Shown here piece after piece: positions 37,232 to 45,349 of a DNA stretch of 64,000 bases (its first letter is position 1; each line of letters starts with the position of its first letter). The notes under the pieces were generated by a model. It was given only the letters and a program-made list of their open reading frames with translations, was not told the DNA's origin and searched no databases. The stretch is from Planctomycetota bacterium. GTDB taxonomy: Bacteria > Planctomycetota > UBA1135. The position numbers were made by a program, and so were the translations under genes. The stretch spans positions 1 to 64,000 of the forward strand of contig JAAESM010000020.1 of NCBI GenBank assembly GCA_024229395.1, written 5' to 3'.

Positions 37232-38151
37232 ATGGTCTTCAGATGGCCTGCTTGCAACTGCAGCTGATGGTGCTGGTCAATGCCAGCGGTTCCACGGCTC
37301 AGCAAGGCTTGATCCAAGTTGCGCAAACGCGTCGGCGAGACCGTTGCCCCAGCCTTACGCAGCTCATCGCGAATCGCCTGGCGGCGCAGATAGCTCGGCA
37401 GACGGCAGAAATCGGCGGTGGTCACCAGCAGTTCGGCCTTGGCTTCTTCCCATTCGACCGCTTCGGCACTGAGTCGCAGCAGGGCGCTGACTGGATCGCC
37501 AGTAGAGGCCGCAGCCAACGATGGGATGATCTCGTGGCGCAGCAGATTACGCGTCGCCACAGACGGATCGGCGTTACTGAGGTCTTCCACCCAAGGCTGA
37601 TCCATCGCCTTCAGGGCTTTGCGCATGTCGCCACCGCGCAATCTCAGCAGCGGGCGCATGATCTCGACATCAGGAGACAACATACGGCGCGGCGGGATGC
37701 CAGCCAGCCCAGGCAAACCGGTGCCACGAAGGATGCGCATCAGCACGGTCTCAGCGTTGTCGTCGGCGTGATGCGCGAGCAGGATGCGCTTGGCACTATG
37801 CCGTTCGGCCGATTCCAGCAGAGCGGTGTAACGTGCGGAACGCAATTCGGCCTCGTTGGCATCGGGGTCGGCGTGGGCATGCTTGATCTGCACGTCGAAG
37901 TCGAGGTCGCGATAGATCGCTGCTGCGGCCTCTGCATCCTTGTCGGAGCCGGGTCGGTGGCCATGATCGACCACCACCACGACCGTATCGGGCAGCTTCT
38001 CCTGTTCGCTGACGGCGCTTTCACGGACCGTATGGAGCCACGCAAGGGCCAGAAAGGTGGAGTCGGCTCCGCCTGAACAAGCCAGCAGTACGGGGCTGCG
38101 ATCGGGCCAGGGACCGAAGCTTCGGATTCTGTCTGCCGCGAGGTCGAGCAT
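37222..38151 (-). CDS. tilS: tRNA(Ile)-lysidine synthetase
   Basis: 309 residues. Converts C34 of tRNA-Ile(CAU) to lysidine with ATP so that AUA is read as Ile. The PP-loop ATPase motif is SGGADS ([20 protein letters not shown]), followed by [33 protein letters not shown] and the downstream helices [13 protein letters not shown]. The protein is short compared with E. coli TilS (about 430) and resembles the compact types that lack most of the C-terminal domains. The frame runs on far upstream of 38151, but SGGxDS lies the usual distance from ATG 38151 and a GATTCT hexamer ends 6 nt before it. Divergent from gap. Confidence 0.9.
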   Translation of the reverse strand: MLDLAADRIRSFGPWPDRSPVLLACSGGADSTFLALAWLHTVRESAVSEQEKLPDTVVVVVDHGHRPGSDKDAEAAAAIYRDLDFDVQIKHAHADPDANEAELRSARYTALLESAERHSAKRILLAHHADDNAETVLMRILRGTGLPGLAGIPPRRMLSPDVEIMRPLLRLRGGDMRKALKAMDQPWVEDLSNADPSVATRNLLRHEIIPSLAAASTGDPVSALLRLSAEAVEWEEAKAELLVTTADFCRLPSYLRRQAIRDELRKAGATVSPTRLRNLDQALLSRGTAGIDQHHQLQLQAGHLKTIKS

Positions 38152-38157
38152 GACACT

Positions 38158-38163
38158 AGAATC
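38158..38163 (-). promoter_or_regulatory. -10-like box GATTCT, 6 nt before tilS
   Basis: Reverse-strand GATTCT ends 6 nt before the tilS ATG. It fits the spacing seen at other genes but is a weaker match than TAGAAT. Confidence 0.25.
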
Positions 38164-38244
38164 TCTGCTTCCACCCTTTCGGGATACCCTCTTCTGGGTT
38201 TTTTCCGGCAGCCCCCAAAACACCCTTTTCGTACCAGAAACACC

Positions 38245-39252
38245 ATGGCCATTCGCATTGCCATCAACGGTTTCGGCCGCATCGGCCGTAACGTCTTCCG
38301 CATCATGCACGCTCGTAGCGCCGATTTCGAAATCGTTGCTCTGAACGACCTTACCGACGCTAAGACCCTCGCTCACCTGCTCAAGTACGACACCGTCGGT
38401 GGTCGTTTCGATGGCAAGGTCGAGGTCGATGGAGATTCCATCGTGGTCGACGGCAAGCGCATCAAGATTCTCGCCGAGCGCAATCCAGCTGACCTGCCTT
38501 GGGGCGACATGGGCGTGGATTTCGTGGTTGAGGCCACCGGTATCTTCCGCAAGCGCGAGCAGTGCCAGATGCACATCGATGCTGGCGCCAAGAAGGTGCT
38601 CCTGACCGTGCCACCTGCCGATGAAATCGACAACATGGTCGTGCTCGGCGTGAACGACGAGACCCTGACTGCTGACCAGAAGATTCTGTCGAACGCCTCC
38701 TGCACTACCAACTGCTTGGCTCCAGTGGCCAAGGTGCTGCACGAGTCCTTCGGCATCAAGCGCGGTTTGATGAACACCATCCACGCTTACACCAACGATC
38801 AGCGCATCTTGGACCTGCCACACAGCGATTTGCGTCGCGCACGTGGTGCAGCTTCCAACATCATCCCTACTTCGACTGGCGCAGCGCGCGCAGTTGGCAA
38901 AGTGCTTCCTGAGCTCAACGGCAAGCTAGACGGCATGTCGATGCGCGTACCAGTACCTGCCGGCTCGGTGGTCGACCTGGTTTGTGAAGTCGAGAAAGAC
39001 AACGTCACCGTTGAAGACATCAACGCAGCAATCAAAGCTGCCGCAGAAGGTCCAATGAAAGGTGTGCTCGAGTACACCGAAGACCCGATCGTCTCCAGCG
39101 ACGTCATCCACAACTCGCACAGCTCCGTTTTTGACTCCGGCCAGACCATGGTCATGGACGGCAACATGATCAAGATCGTTTCTTGGTACGACAACGAGTG
39201 GGGTTACTCCAACCGCGTTTGTGACTTGATCTTCAAGTCGCACAACAAGTAA
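38245..39252 (+). CDS. gap: Glyceraldehyde-3-phosphate dehydrogenase
   Basis: 335 residues, the glycolytic phosphorylating enzyme. N-terminal NAD site [15 protein letters not shown]-like (reads [20 protein letters not shown]), active-site SNASCTTNC with Cys153, and the C-terminal [13 protein letters not shown]. Length and motifs are standard for the class I cytosolic enzyme. A double hairpin terminator follows. pgk lies about 1 kb downstream on the same strand, but separated by a decayed gene, so the usual gap-pgk operon has been split. Confidence 0.97.
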   Translation: MAIRIAINGFGRIGRNVFRIMHARSADFEIVALNDLTDAKTLAHLLKYDTVGGRFDGKVEVDGDSIVVDGKRIKILAERNPADLPWGDMGVDFVVEATGIFRKREQCQMHIDAGAKKVLLTVPPADEIDNMVVLGVNDETLTADQKILSNASCTTNCLAPVAKVLHESFGIKRGLMNTIHAYTNDQRILDLPHSDLRRARGAASNIIPTSTGAARAVGKVLPELNGKLDGMSMRVPVPAGSVVDLVCEVEKDNVTVEDINAAIKAAAEGPMKGVLEYTEDPIVSSDVIHNSHSSVFDSGQTMVMDGNMIKIVSWYDNEWGYSNRVCDLIFKSHNK

Positions 39253-39265
39253 GCAAGTTCTTCGC

Positions 39266-39321
39266 TGCGGGGTTCGCCCCGCACACGCCGCTGCATTCTT
39301 GATGGAATGCAGCGGTTTTTT
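39266..39321 (+). terminator. Double-hairpin terminator of gap
   Basis: First stem TGCGGGG/CCCCGCA closed by a TTCG tetraloop (39266-39283), then CCGCTGCATTC/GAATGCAGCGG (39288-39315, 11 bp) followed by six T. Classic intrinsic terminator. Confidence 0.93.
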
Positions 39322-39372
39322 GTGATCTGCGATGCTGCTCAGTCCGGGCATGTCAAATCTGCCTGTTTCCAT

Positions 39373-39378
39373 TAGAAT
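39373..39378 (+). promoter_or_regulatory. -10-like box TAGAAT, 9 nt before the relic gene's start
   Basis: TAGAAT ends 9 nt before the ATG at 39388; TGTCAA (39351-39356) sits 16 nt upstream of it. The promoter survives although the gene behind it is broken. Confidence 0.4.
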
Positions 39379-39387
39379 CGCTCGCTT

Positions 39388-40170
39388 ATGAATCGTCTTT
39401 GGCCAATCCCCCTCATCATCTGTGCGCTTGCATGATCTATGTGCTGCAACAGCCAACGCAGAGTGAGGATCCAACTACGGTGGAGAACCAGACCACGGTG
39501 GCTGAGGGTGAGGTGCTGGAAGATGTCGGCGAGTGGGAAACGAATGCAGCGGCACAGAATGAGATTCAGCGTGAAGCAGCAATGACTCCGATGAAGCTGG
39601 AGTCATTGCCTGCACCCAAGTTGGATGGCAAAGGAATCACCATTGAAGTGTGGAATGCTGAAACCCGCGCGGCGGTTCCGCATGCGCGTTTGCTGCTGGC
39701 GCCGAAAGGATTCCAGTCGAAGAGTTCCGCTGGTGACGGTGAAGGTTGTGAATGACAAGGGAGTGGCGCAAGCCGATGTCGTGGTGCAGCTTGCCGGCAC
39801 GCGCTACATGGCGGACCTCGCGCAGCAGTTGTATTTCTGCAACCTCGACAACAACTTCGGCACCCTGGTGCACCTGTCGGATCTGGCCCACGATGAAGAG
39901 GCCAAAGAGGCTTCGTTGGCTTATGCATTCCTGGCCAACAGCGCCGAAGGGCTCACCAAAGAGCAACTCGATGAACAAGTCGAAGCACACTTGGCCAAGC
40001 TCTACCAAGTCGATGTCGACTATGAAGTCGAGGATGGCGTCGCCAAGCTGCAACGCGCCGGTCTACTGCAGAAGGTAGAGGCGGATCGCTATCAGGTGAC
40101 CGGGCTCACCAAGGCCATCGCGATGCTCGATGAAGAGTGGGACGACATGTTCCACCCAGTTCCCAACTGA
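39388..40170 (+). pseudogene. Chimeric relic: secreted carboxypeptidase-regulatory-like fragment joined to a DUF3754 (TMEM143-like) C-terminus
   Basis: The ATG at 39388 opens a signal-like MNRLWPIPLIICALA that stops at 39433. The same kind of sequence continues in another frame from ATG 39432 (MIYVLQQPTQSEDPTTVEN) with a CarboxypepD_reg-like strand pattern (GITIEVWNAETRAAVPHARL) until a stop at 39753. Coding then returns to the first frame with VTVKVVNDKGVAQADVVVQL and passes straight into RYMADLAQQLYFCNLDNNFG, YQVDVDYEVEDGVAKLQRAG and LDEEWDDMFHPV, which is the C-terminal end of DUF3754 proteins. Two frame changes plus two unrelated gene parts indicate deletion and decay. The stop is at 40168-40170. 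Confidence 0.6.
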
Positions 40171-40214
40171 CCAGCGAATGGCTTGGCTGGGGTCGTTTTG
40201 CGGGTATCAGCGCT

Positions 40215-40220
40215 GCTAAT
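40215..40220 (+). promoter_or_regulatory. -10-like box GCTAAT, 9 nt before pgk
   Basis: GCTAAT (or the overlapping TAATCT at 40217-40222) lies 7-9 nt before the pgk ATG; no Shine-Dalgarno is seen. Confidence 0.35.
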
Positions 40221-40229
40221 CTATGCGCC

Positions 40230-41423
40230 ATGAGCCTCGCCAAACAGACCTTGGACTCCATCGATTTCGCTGGCAAGCGTGCCTTCGTGCGCGTTGATTT
40301 CAATGTGCCATTGAAGGATGGCGTGATCGGCGATGACACGCGCATCCGTGCCGCTGTGCCGACCATCTTGGCTATCTTGGCAAGTGGCGGTTCGGTGATT
40401 GCGGCCTCCCACCTTGGGCGCCCGAAAGGCAAGATCGTCGAGGATCTTCATATGGACCCAGTGGCGGAACGGCTGCAGACTTTGCTCGGCAGCAATATCG
40501 AAGTGAAATGGATTCATGATGTACGCGGCGACTTGGCCAAGACTGCCGCTGCGCAACTCGAGCCCGGCCAAGTACTGGTACTCGATAACCTGCGTTTCGA
40601 AGAAGGCGAGACCTCCAACGATTCCAGCATGGCTGCGGACTTGGCCTCCATGGCCGACGTCTTCGTGCAAGATGCCTTCGGCACTTGCCACCGTGCCCAC
40701 GCCTCCACCGCCGGTCTCCCCTCGACCTTGAAGCCCGCCGTCGCCGGCAAACTCCTGCAGAATGAAATCGAAGCCTTCGACATGGCATTCGGTTCGCCGA
40801 AACGCCCCGTAGTTGCAGTGGTCGGTGGTGCAAAAGTCTCCGACAAGATCGTCGTACTGGAAAGCTTGCTGGACAAGGTCGATACCGTGTTGGTCGGCGG
40901 CGGCATGGCTTACACCTTCTTGGCAGCTGCCGGCATTGGCATCGGCAACTCGCTGTGTGAAGAAGACAAGTTCGACGTGGCTAGGTCTATTGTGGAGAAG
41001 GCCGCAGCCAAGGGCGTGGAACTCCTGCTCCCCACTGATCACTTAGTCGCGGACAACTTCGCCGCTGACGCCAACACGCAAATCATCGAAGGTGCCTTGC
41101 CTGATGGTTGGATGGGTTTGGACATCGGTCCGGAAACCACCCAGACCTACAGCGACAAGCTGCGCGGTGCCGCAACGGTAGTCTGGAATGGCCCCATGGG
41201 TGTGTTCGAATTGGAACCGTTCAGCCATGGCACTTCGGCCATCGCATTGGTGCTCGCTGAAACCGACAACCTCAGTGTCGTCGGCGGCGGCGATTCCGTT
41301 GCAGCGATCAAGAAGAACCAAGTGGAATCGCGCATCACGCACATCTCCACCGGTGGCGGTGCCTTCCTCGAGATGCTTGAAGGCAAAGAGTTGCCCGGCA
41401 TTGCGGCGCTTGACGGCAGGTAG
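40230..41423 (+). CDS. pgk: Phosphoglycerate kinase
   Basis: 397 residues; makes ATP from 1,3-bisphosphoglycerate in glycolysis. Signature RAFVRVDFNVPLKDG near residue 17, ASHLGRPKGK, VLDNLRFEEGE, FVQDAFGTCHRAHASTAGLP and the C-terminal nucleotide site GGGDSVAAIKK and STGGGAFLEMLEGKELPGI. ATG 40230 (MSLAKQTLDSIDFAGKR) gives the normal N-terminus; the frame extends upstream to 40137 but a -10-like GCTAAT is found in that stretch. A 15-bp hairpin lies 40 nt after the stop. Confidence 0.97.
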   Translation: MSLAKQTLDSIDFAGKRAFVRVDFNVPLKDGVIGDDTRIRAAVPTILAILASGGSVIAASHLGRPKGKIVEDLHMDPVAERLQTLLGSNIEVKWIHDVRGDLAKTAAAQLEPGQVLVLDNLRFEEGETSNDSSMAADLASMADVFVQDAFGTCHRAHASTAGLPSTLKPAVAGKLLQNEIEAFDMAFGSPKRPVVAVVGGAKVSDKIVVLESLLDKVDTVLVGGGMAYTFLAAAGIGIGNSLCEEDKFDVARSIVEKAAAKGVELLLPTDHLVADNFAADANTQIIEGALPDGWMGLDIGPETTQTYSDKLRGAATVVWNGPMGVFELEPFSHGTSAIALVLAETDNLSVVGGGDSVAAIKKNQVESRITHISTGGGAFLEMLEGKELPGIAALDGR

Positions 41424-41462
41424 AGACAGCAGAGCTGCCCACTTGGGTCATTTGCACAATTT

Positions 41463-41497
41463 CAACATGAGTGGGACGACATGTCTCACTCATGTTG
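41463..41497 (+). terminator. 15-bp near-perfect hairpin downstream of pgk
   Basis: Bases 41463-41477 pair with 41483-41497 (15 pairs, one G-U) around a 5-nt loop GACAT. The 3' flank is CTTTCC rather than a U-run. It may stabilise the pgk 3' end, terminate weakly, or be a protein site. The rest of 41424-41667 holds no recognisable gene. Confidence 0.5.
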
Positions 41498-41667
41498 CTT
41501 TCCGCCATCCTCGCCCCTTTCGCCTGCGCACAGGCAGCGACAAGATGCGCTGGTCCATCTGTCACAAGGATTCGAAAGATGCGGAGGAACGTCGGCTGCT
41601 CCAAAGGGAGTTCAGCCGCACTCCTTAGCGAAGCTCCACTATTCTGCGCGTGAAGCCTCGAGCGTTC

Positions 41668-41991
41668 CTAGATGTGCAGGATCTTCTCGCTCTTCATCAC
41701 GCTGACACGCTTCACGCGCGAGAGCGGAACGAACTGCTTCACAGGCTCAACTTCACCGTGACCGCTTGAGTGGCGGAACTGTGTGCCGAGCACGATGTGA
41801 TCATCATGCAGGGCGACGATCTTGGCCTTATAGAAACCCGCGCCAAGGCGGTGGCCTACCGGAGCATCCTCATAAGACTCAGAGTTGGCAACGGTGACTA
41901 CCGAACCAACGAGAGCGGCGAGAACGCCAGGGAAGGAATCTAGCGAATGCGAGTGAGTTCGCTCGTGAGTATCGTGCTGGGTATCAGTCAT
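41668..41991 (-). CDS. Hypothetical protein, small
   Basis: 107 residues, no family recognised. A His/Thr-rich start (TDTQHDTHERTHSHSLDSFP) could bind metal. A mildly hydrophobic stretch follows (GVLAALVGSVVTVA), then a beta-rich half (YKAKIVALHDDHIVLGTQFR, QFVPLSRVKRVSVM) resembling an SH3/PRC-barrel-like or Hfq-like small beta-fold. It is monocistronic, with GATAAA 3 nt before the ATG and an AT-rich region upstream. Confidence 0.5.
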   Translation of the reverse strand: MTDTQHDTHERTHSHSLDSFPGVLAALVGSVVTVANSESYEDAPVGHRLGAGFYKAKIVALHDDHIVLGTQFRHSSGHGEVEPVKQFVPLSRVKRVSVMKSEKILHI

Positions 41992-42152
41992 CGGTTTATC
42001 AAGAACAAGTGCCTCAGGGCTCCCCCTATCCTAGACGACTCCACCCACTCCGGAACACGGAATTCTCTACCTTTTGCTCGGAAATAAAGGTTTCTATTCC
42101 GATTCATGCCCAAAGTTCACCATTTACATGACTTAGGGCGATAATGAGCAGC

Positions 42153-42800
42153 CTAAACGCGTTCGGCCAGCACCAAGCGGTGCCCCGATCCGACCACGAA
42201 CAGCATGGGGTCCTCATGGATCTTGAACCCGGCGTTCTTGGCGATTTCGCGCACTTGCGCACGACTCAGAGTGTTCTTGGGGTGCTTCTTGCTGAGACCA
42301 ATCGCGGTCCGTGCACGACGGATCACGTTCTTCAAGCTGGCGCGATCGAAGTAGGTGAAGATCACCCAGCGCTCGGCCACGCGGAACAGTTCCTCGACAT
42401 GCTCGCGACGCACAACTGGATCCGGCAAGTGGTGACTCAAGCGCATTGAGAACACCAACTCCACGGCCTTATCCTCGAGCGGAATGCGATGACCAAAGCA
42501 ACGCATGCGACCGAGCAATGGCGTTTCCGGGAACACCTCGGCAACCTTCTGCACCATGCTGCCGCTGTAATCGGCCTCAAGGACTTCGGCGCCATGGCTG
42601 CGTAGATAAGGCATGTAACGGCCCCAACCGCATGGCAGGTCCAAAGCAGTGGTGACCTTGCCGACGCGTTCGAAGTAACCATCCAGCAACTTATGCTCGC
42701 GACGATCGCTTAGCTTGCGATGAAACTTGGTGTACTCATCGAAGTACTCCTCCGCACCTTCTGCTGCGTGGTATTGGGCGAGACGTTCAGGAAGAGTCAT
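42153..42800 (-). CDS. Class I SAM-dependent methyltransferase
   Basis: 215 residues. Motif I is ALDLPCGWGRYMPYL (near residue 52; usual D.GCG.G), then VLEADYSGSMVQKV, VELVFSMRLSHHLPDPVVRR and EELFRVAERWVIFTYFDRAS. The N-terminal part (YFDEYTKFHRKLSDRREHKL) fits small lipid- or sugar-modifying methyltransferases. It starts 6 nt after the stop of a WaaP/InaA-like gene, suggesting a shared job in cell-surface glycolipid modification; this is inferred from proximity. Confidence 0.83.
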   Translation of the reverse strand: MTLPERLAQYHAAEGAEEYFDEYTKFHRKLSDRREHKLLDGYFERVGKVTTALDLPCGWGRYMPYLRSHGAEVLEADYSGSMVQKVAEVFPETPLLGRMRCFGHRIPLEDKAVELVFSMRLSHHLPDPVVRREHVEELFRVAERWVIFTYFDRASLKNVIRRARTAIGLSKKHPKNTLSRAQVREIAKNAGFKIHEDPMLFVVGSGHRLVLAERV

Positions 42801-42806
42801 TACGTT

Positions 42807-43592
42807 TTATGGGCGGTGGCCACTCCAGATGGCTCCAAGATAGTAAGCGATACGACGGAGCTTCTGCCCCCATCGCGAACGCGATCCTGGGCGGAAGTTT
42901 TGCAGCCCCGCAGAGGGGCCAGCTTTGCCGGCATAACCGGCAAGGATCTGCTCAATCTGATCGTTGGAGAAGACCGAATGCGCACCCGCCAAGTCTTCGA
43001 GATCGAGGCGGCGAATGCGGGCAGGAACGCCGCGTACCCACAAGCAGGAATACGGCGCATCTAATAAGGTCACGCGGTAATAAGGCGCCGCGCCGACCAT
43101 GAAGTTCTTCGCTTGCATGCGGAAGTGACCGAAGCCGGCATCGTGAAGCTGGCGCGCGATGCGGCCGACTTCAACACACAGCGTGTCGATCCGATCCGGG
43201 TAGGCCTTCAGCGCTTGTGGCAACGGCACAACCTCACCGAGCGACGCGGTAGCGACCACCGAAAACTCGAGCTTGGGGCCACGTCGGGATTCGGCGAACC
43301 ACATCGGGCGACCAACCGGAAGGCCGGCAATATCCATGGCCAAAAGCGCTTTCCATTCACGCAGTGCTCTTGAACGGGCGGCGGCGGCGACGGTCTTGCG
43401 CTGCGGTGGCAGGCGGTATTCCTTAAGGAATAACTCCGAGCCGTCGGGCGCGGCGCCAAGCCAAATGCGCGTTTCCACCTCTTCCTTCAACGGTACCGCC
43501 GACTCGCGCGACTCCTGGTAGGACTCGGCGCAGTATTCGGGGGTAGCCCAGTCGATCTGCGGATGCGATTCGCAGCGGGTGAAAGTGACCAT
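42807..43592 (-). CDS. WaaP/KdkA/InaA-like lipopolysaccharide kinase-family protein, probable pseudokinase
   Basis: 261 residues with the eukaryotic-like kinase fold of lipopolysaccharide-core kinases: Lys57 in ELFLKEYRL, ALREWKALLAMDIAGLPVGR, and the catalytic loop LHDAGFGHFRMQAKNFMV. In that loop the position of the catalytic Asp (HrDLxxxN) is Arg158, while Asn163 and the metal Asp178 (LLDAPYS) remain. Loss of the base suggests weak or no phosphotransfer. TATTCT ends 8 nt before the ATG at 43592. Operon with the methyltransferase that follows. Confidence 0.72.
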   Translation of the reverse strand: MVTFTRCESHPQIDWATPEYCAESYQESRESAVPLKEEVETRIWLGAAPDGSELFLKEYRLPPQRKTVAAAARSRALREWKALLAMDIAGLPVGRPMWFAESRRGPKLEFSVVATASLGEVVPLPQALKAYPDRIDTLCVEVGRIARQLHDAGFGHFRMQAKNFMVGAAPYYRVTLLDAPYSCLWVRGVPARIRRLDLEDLAGAHSVFSNDQIEQILAGYAGKAGPSAGLQNFRPGSRSRWGQKLRRIAYYLGAIWSGHRP

Positions 43593-43600
43593 TGCCGCAC

Positions 43601-43606
43601 AGAATA
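43601..43606 (-). promoter_or_regulatory. -10-like box TATTCT, 8 nt before the kinase-like gene
   Basis: Reverse-strand TATTCT ends 8 nt before the ATG at 43592 with no Shine-Dalgarno between. Confidence 0.35.
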
Positions 43607-43718
43607 CCGATGCGGGGTGGCCGCGCCTAATCTGGCTGCGGCGGGCGGACAGGACGGTCCGGCGAGGAGGTTTGAGCGGTACCCCGCGAATATCGAAAGG
43701 TGGCCCGAGCCCAGCCGA

Positions 43719-43922
43719 CTACTCCACCGGAGGGCGGCCTGGGCGAGGAGGTTCTTGGGGCACCTCCCCCTCCTTCAAACGTCCTTGCTCCACCAACAAC
43801 TGGCGAAGCAGATATTCGACCTGACCGTTCAAGCTGCGGAACTCCGCGTCCGCCCAACGCTTGAGGGCGTCGTGCACACGCGGGTCGACCCGCAGCAAGA
43901 AGGACTTTCTGGATTTCGCCAT
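43719..43922 (-). CDS. Arc-like ribbon-helix-helix protein
   Basis: 67 residues. KSFLLRVDPRVHDALKRWAD and EFRSLNGQVEYLLRQLLVEQ form the beta-strand, helix, helix of Arc/MetJ-type DNA-binding dimers; the 20-residue tail is Pro/Glu-rich. An AGGAA site precedes the ATG. It lies 38 nt after the SPFH gene on the same strand and probably regulates that operon. SPFH protein plus small RHH protein is a pairing seen in other bacteria, as I recall it; no search was run. Confidence 0.8.
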   Translation of the reverse strand: MAKSRKSFLLRVDPRVHDALKRWADAEFRSLNGQVEYLLRQLLVEQGRLKEGEVPQEPPRPGRPPVE

Positions 43923-43960
43923 CGGCGTTTCCTATCAGAACAGCATGACCAAGGCTGTGC

Positions 43961-44872
43961 TTAGTAGATGCTGCCGGTGTTAACGACGGGCTGAGTGTTC
44001 TTGTCACCGCACAACACGACCAGCAAGTTGCCGACCATCTGTGCCTTACGCTCTTCATCCAGTTCCACAATCTGCTTGGCGCTGAGCTTGTCGAGTGCCA
44101 TCTCGACCATGCCGACTGCACCATCCACAATCTTGGTACGTGCCGCGATGATGGCCGACGCCTGCTGACGTTGCAGCATGGCACTAGCGATCTCTTGAGC
44201 GTAGGCCAAGTGACTGATGCGTGCTTCAATCACATCAACACCAGCCTTATCCAAGCGCTCTTGGACTTCATCCTTGAGCTTGGCTGCGATCTCTTGGGTG
44301 TGACTGCGCAAAGCAATCACATCGGTGTCTAGTTCGCCGGCGTTGCCTTCACGCTCTTCATGCGAGTCGTATGGGTATTGCGTAGCCATGTTGCGCAAAG
44401 CTGCTTCACTTTGGACCTTGACGAAGTCTTCGTAGTCATCGACCTCGAACAAGGCCTCGGCGGTATCGACTACCTTCCATACCACGACCGCACCGATCTC
44501 GATTGGGTTACCGGCGTGATCGTTGACCTTGAGCTTGTCGCTATCGAAGTTGCGCACGCGCACCGAGATCTTGGCCTTGGCCATGAAAGGGTTTGCCCAC
44601 CACAGGCCGGTCTGGTGCACGGTGCCCTTGTACTTACCGAACAAGGTCAGCGCGCGGGCTTCATTTGGAGCCACGGCGAACAGGCCAATCAGCGTGAAGA
44701 GCACGCAGATCAGACTGATCAGACCCAAAATCACGAAGAAGCCAGTTTGGAAGCCGCCACTGGAATTCGCGCCAGTAATCAGGCAGGTGAGGCCGCCGGC
44801 AAGAAAGGCGGGTGCCACGACCAGTAAATACTGCAGGCCGGACTTAGGGCTAAAGGGGATTTCCTTGATCAT
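43961..44872 (-). CDS. SPFH/Band 7 (prohibitin-like) membrane protein
   Basis: 303 residues. Two membrane helices (about 16-34 and 42-66) then an SPFH domain: [68 protein letters not shown] and the coiled coil [20 protein letters not shown]. These proteins form ring-like microdomain scaffolds. The Tyr-Pro-Tyr-Asp stretch and the C-terminal half ([20 protein letters not shown]) are typical of the slipin-like group found next to RHH genes. The operon starts with a small membrane protein 33 nt upstream. Confidence 0.9.
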   Translation of the reverse strand: MIKEIPFSPKSGLQYLLVVAPAFLAGGLTCLITGANSSGGFQTGFFVILGLISLICVLFTLIGLFAVAPNEARALTLFGKYKGTVHQTGLWWANPFMAKAKISVRVRNFDSDKLKVNDHAGNPIEIGAVVVWKVVDTAEALFEVDDYEDFVKVQSEAALRNMATQYPYDSHEEREGNAGELDTDVIALRSHTQEIAAKLKDEVQERLDKAGVDVIEARISHLAYAQEIASAMLQRQQASAIIAARTKIVDGAVGMVEMALDKLSAKQIVELDEERKAQMVGNLLVVLCGDKNTQPVVNTGSIY

Positions 44873-44892
44873 GCCCTACTGTACAACTGAGC

Positions 44893-44905
44893 TATCAATA
44901 TGATA
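44893..44905. promoter_or_regulatory. 13-bp palindrome in the SPFH operon
   Basis: TATCA-ATA-TGATA lies in the gap between the small membrane gene and the SPFH gene. Possible operator for the co-encoded ribbon-helix-helix protein; no second copy was found. Confidence 0.3.
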
Positions 44906-45214
44906 TCACTTTTCTTCCTGATATTTTTCGCGCAGGGCGTCGTCGGCATCCTCGGCCAGTTCTTCGGCCTGCTGAGAGATCTCTTGGACTCCACGACGGA
45001 TGGTCTTGTTGGTCTTTTCCTCGCCGGCAATGAAATAGGACGCCACCAGAGCGATTGCAAGCAGCAGCAGGAAAAACAGGAATAGGCGCAGGGCCACGCG
45101 CAGCAGCGCCACCGCGATTACGACCACCAAGACACCCAACAGCACCGCCATCACCGGGCTGGAGTCAAAATAGGCCACGTAGTCGTTCAGTAGCGGGGGC
45201 AGCTTGACTTCCAT
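44906..45214 (-). CDS. Small membrane protein upstream of SPFH gene
   Basis: 102 residues: two adjacent hydrophobic helices (about 18-40 and 42-64, VMAVLLGVLVVVIAVALLRV and RLFLFFLLLLAIALVASYFI), then an acidic amphipathic tail (VQEISQQAEELAEDADDALR) able to form a coiled coil. No named family. TAATCT ends 6 nt before its ATG. It is first gene of the SPFH/RHH operon and may be part of the SPFH assembly. Confidence 0.62.
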   Translation of the reverse strand: MEVKLPPLLNDYVAYFDSSPVMAVLLGVLVVVIAVALLRVALRLFLFFLLLLAIALVASYFIAGEEKTNKTIRRGVQEISQQAEELAEDADDALREKYQEEK

Positions 45215-45220
45215 AGGTCC

Positions 45221-45226
45221 AGATTA
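45221..45226 (-). promoter_or_regulatory. -10-like box TAATCT, 6 nt before the start codon
   Basis: Reverse-strand TAATCT ends 6 nt before the ATG at 45214; the gap GGACCT is not a ribosome site. Confidence 0.38.
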
Positions 45227-45337
45227 CCGACTGGCGGGCAAACAGGAAAGGCATATAGCGGCCGACGTCGGCGTGGCTTCTTGCCTCATCCTGAAATGAG
45301 TTGTTGAGCGGCTTGGATGGTCTGGCAAAACACCCTA

Positions 45338-45343
45338 TACAAT
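45338..45343 (+). promoter_or_regulatory. -10 box TACAAT, 6 nt before rpe
   Basis: TACAAT (within CTATACAAT) ends 6 nt before the rpe ATG; TTGGAT at 45313-45318 is a possible -35 with a 19-nt spacer. Confidence 0.45.
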
Positions 45344-45349
45344 GCTGTC

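Noticed and set aside
38152-38823. 5' extension of the tilS frame by 224 codons into gap
   Set aside because: It is antisense to gap; the SGGxDS motif position fixes the start near 38151.
42060-42110. CGGAAATA...TATTCCG imperfect inverted repeat in the gap 42.0-42.15 kb
   Set aside because: Short, with a bulge and no U-run; cannot be told from AT-rich promoter sequence.
45261-45272. Perfect palindrome GCCGACGTCGGC between the small membrane gene and rpe
   Set aside because: GC-rich 12-mers of this type arise by chance in such DNA; no second copy near either promoter.
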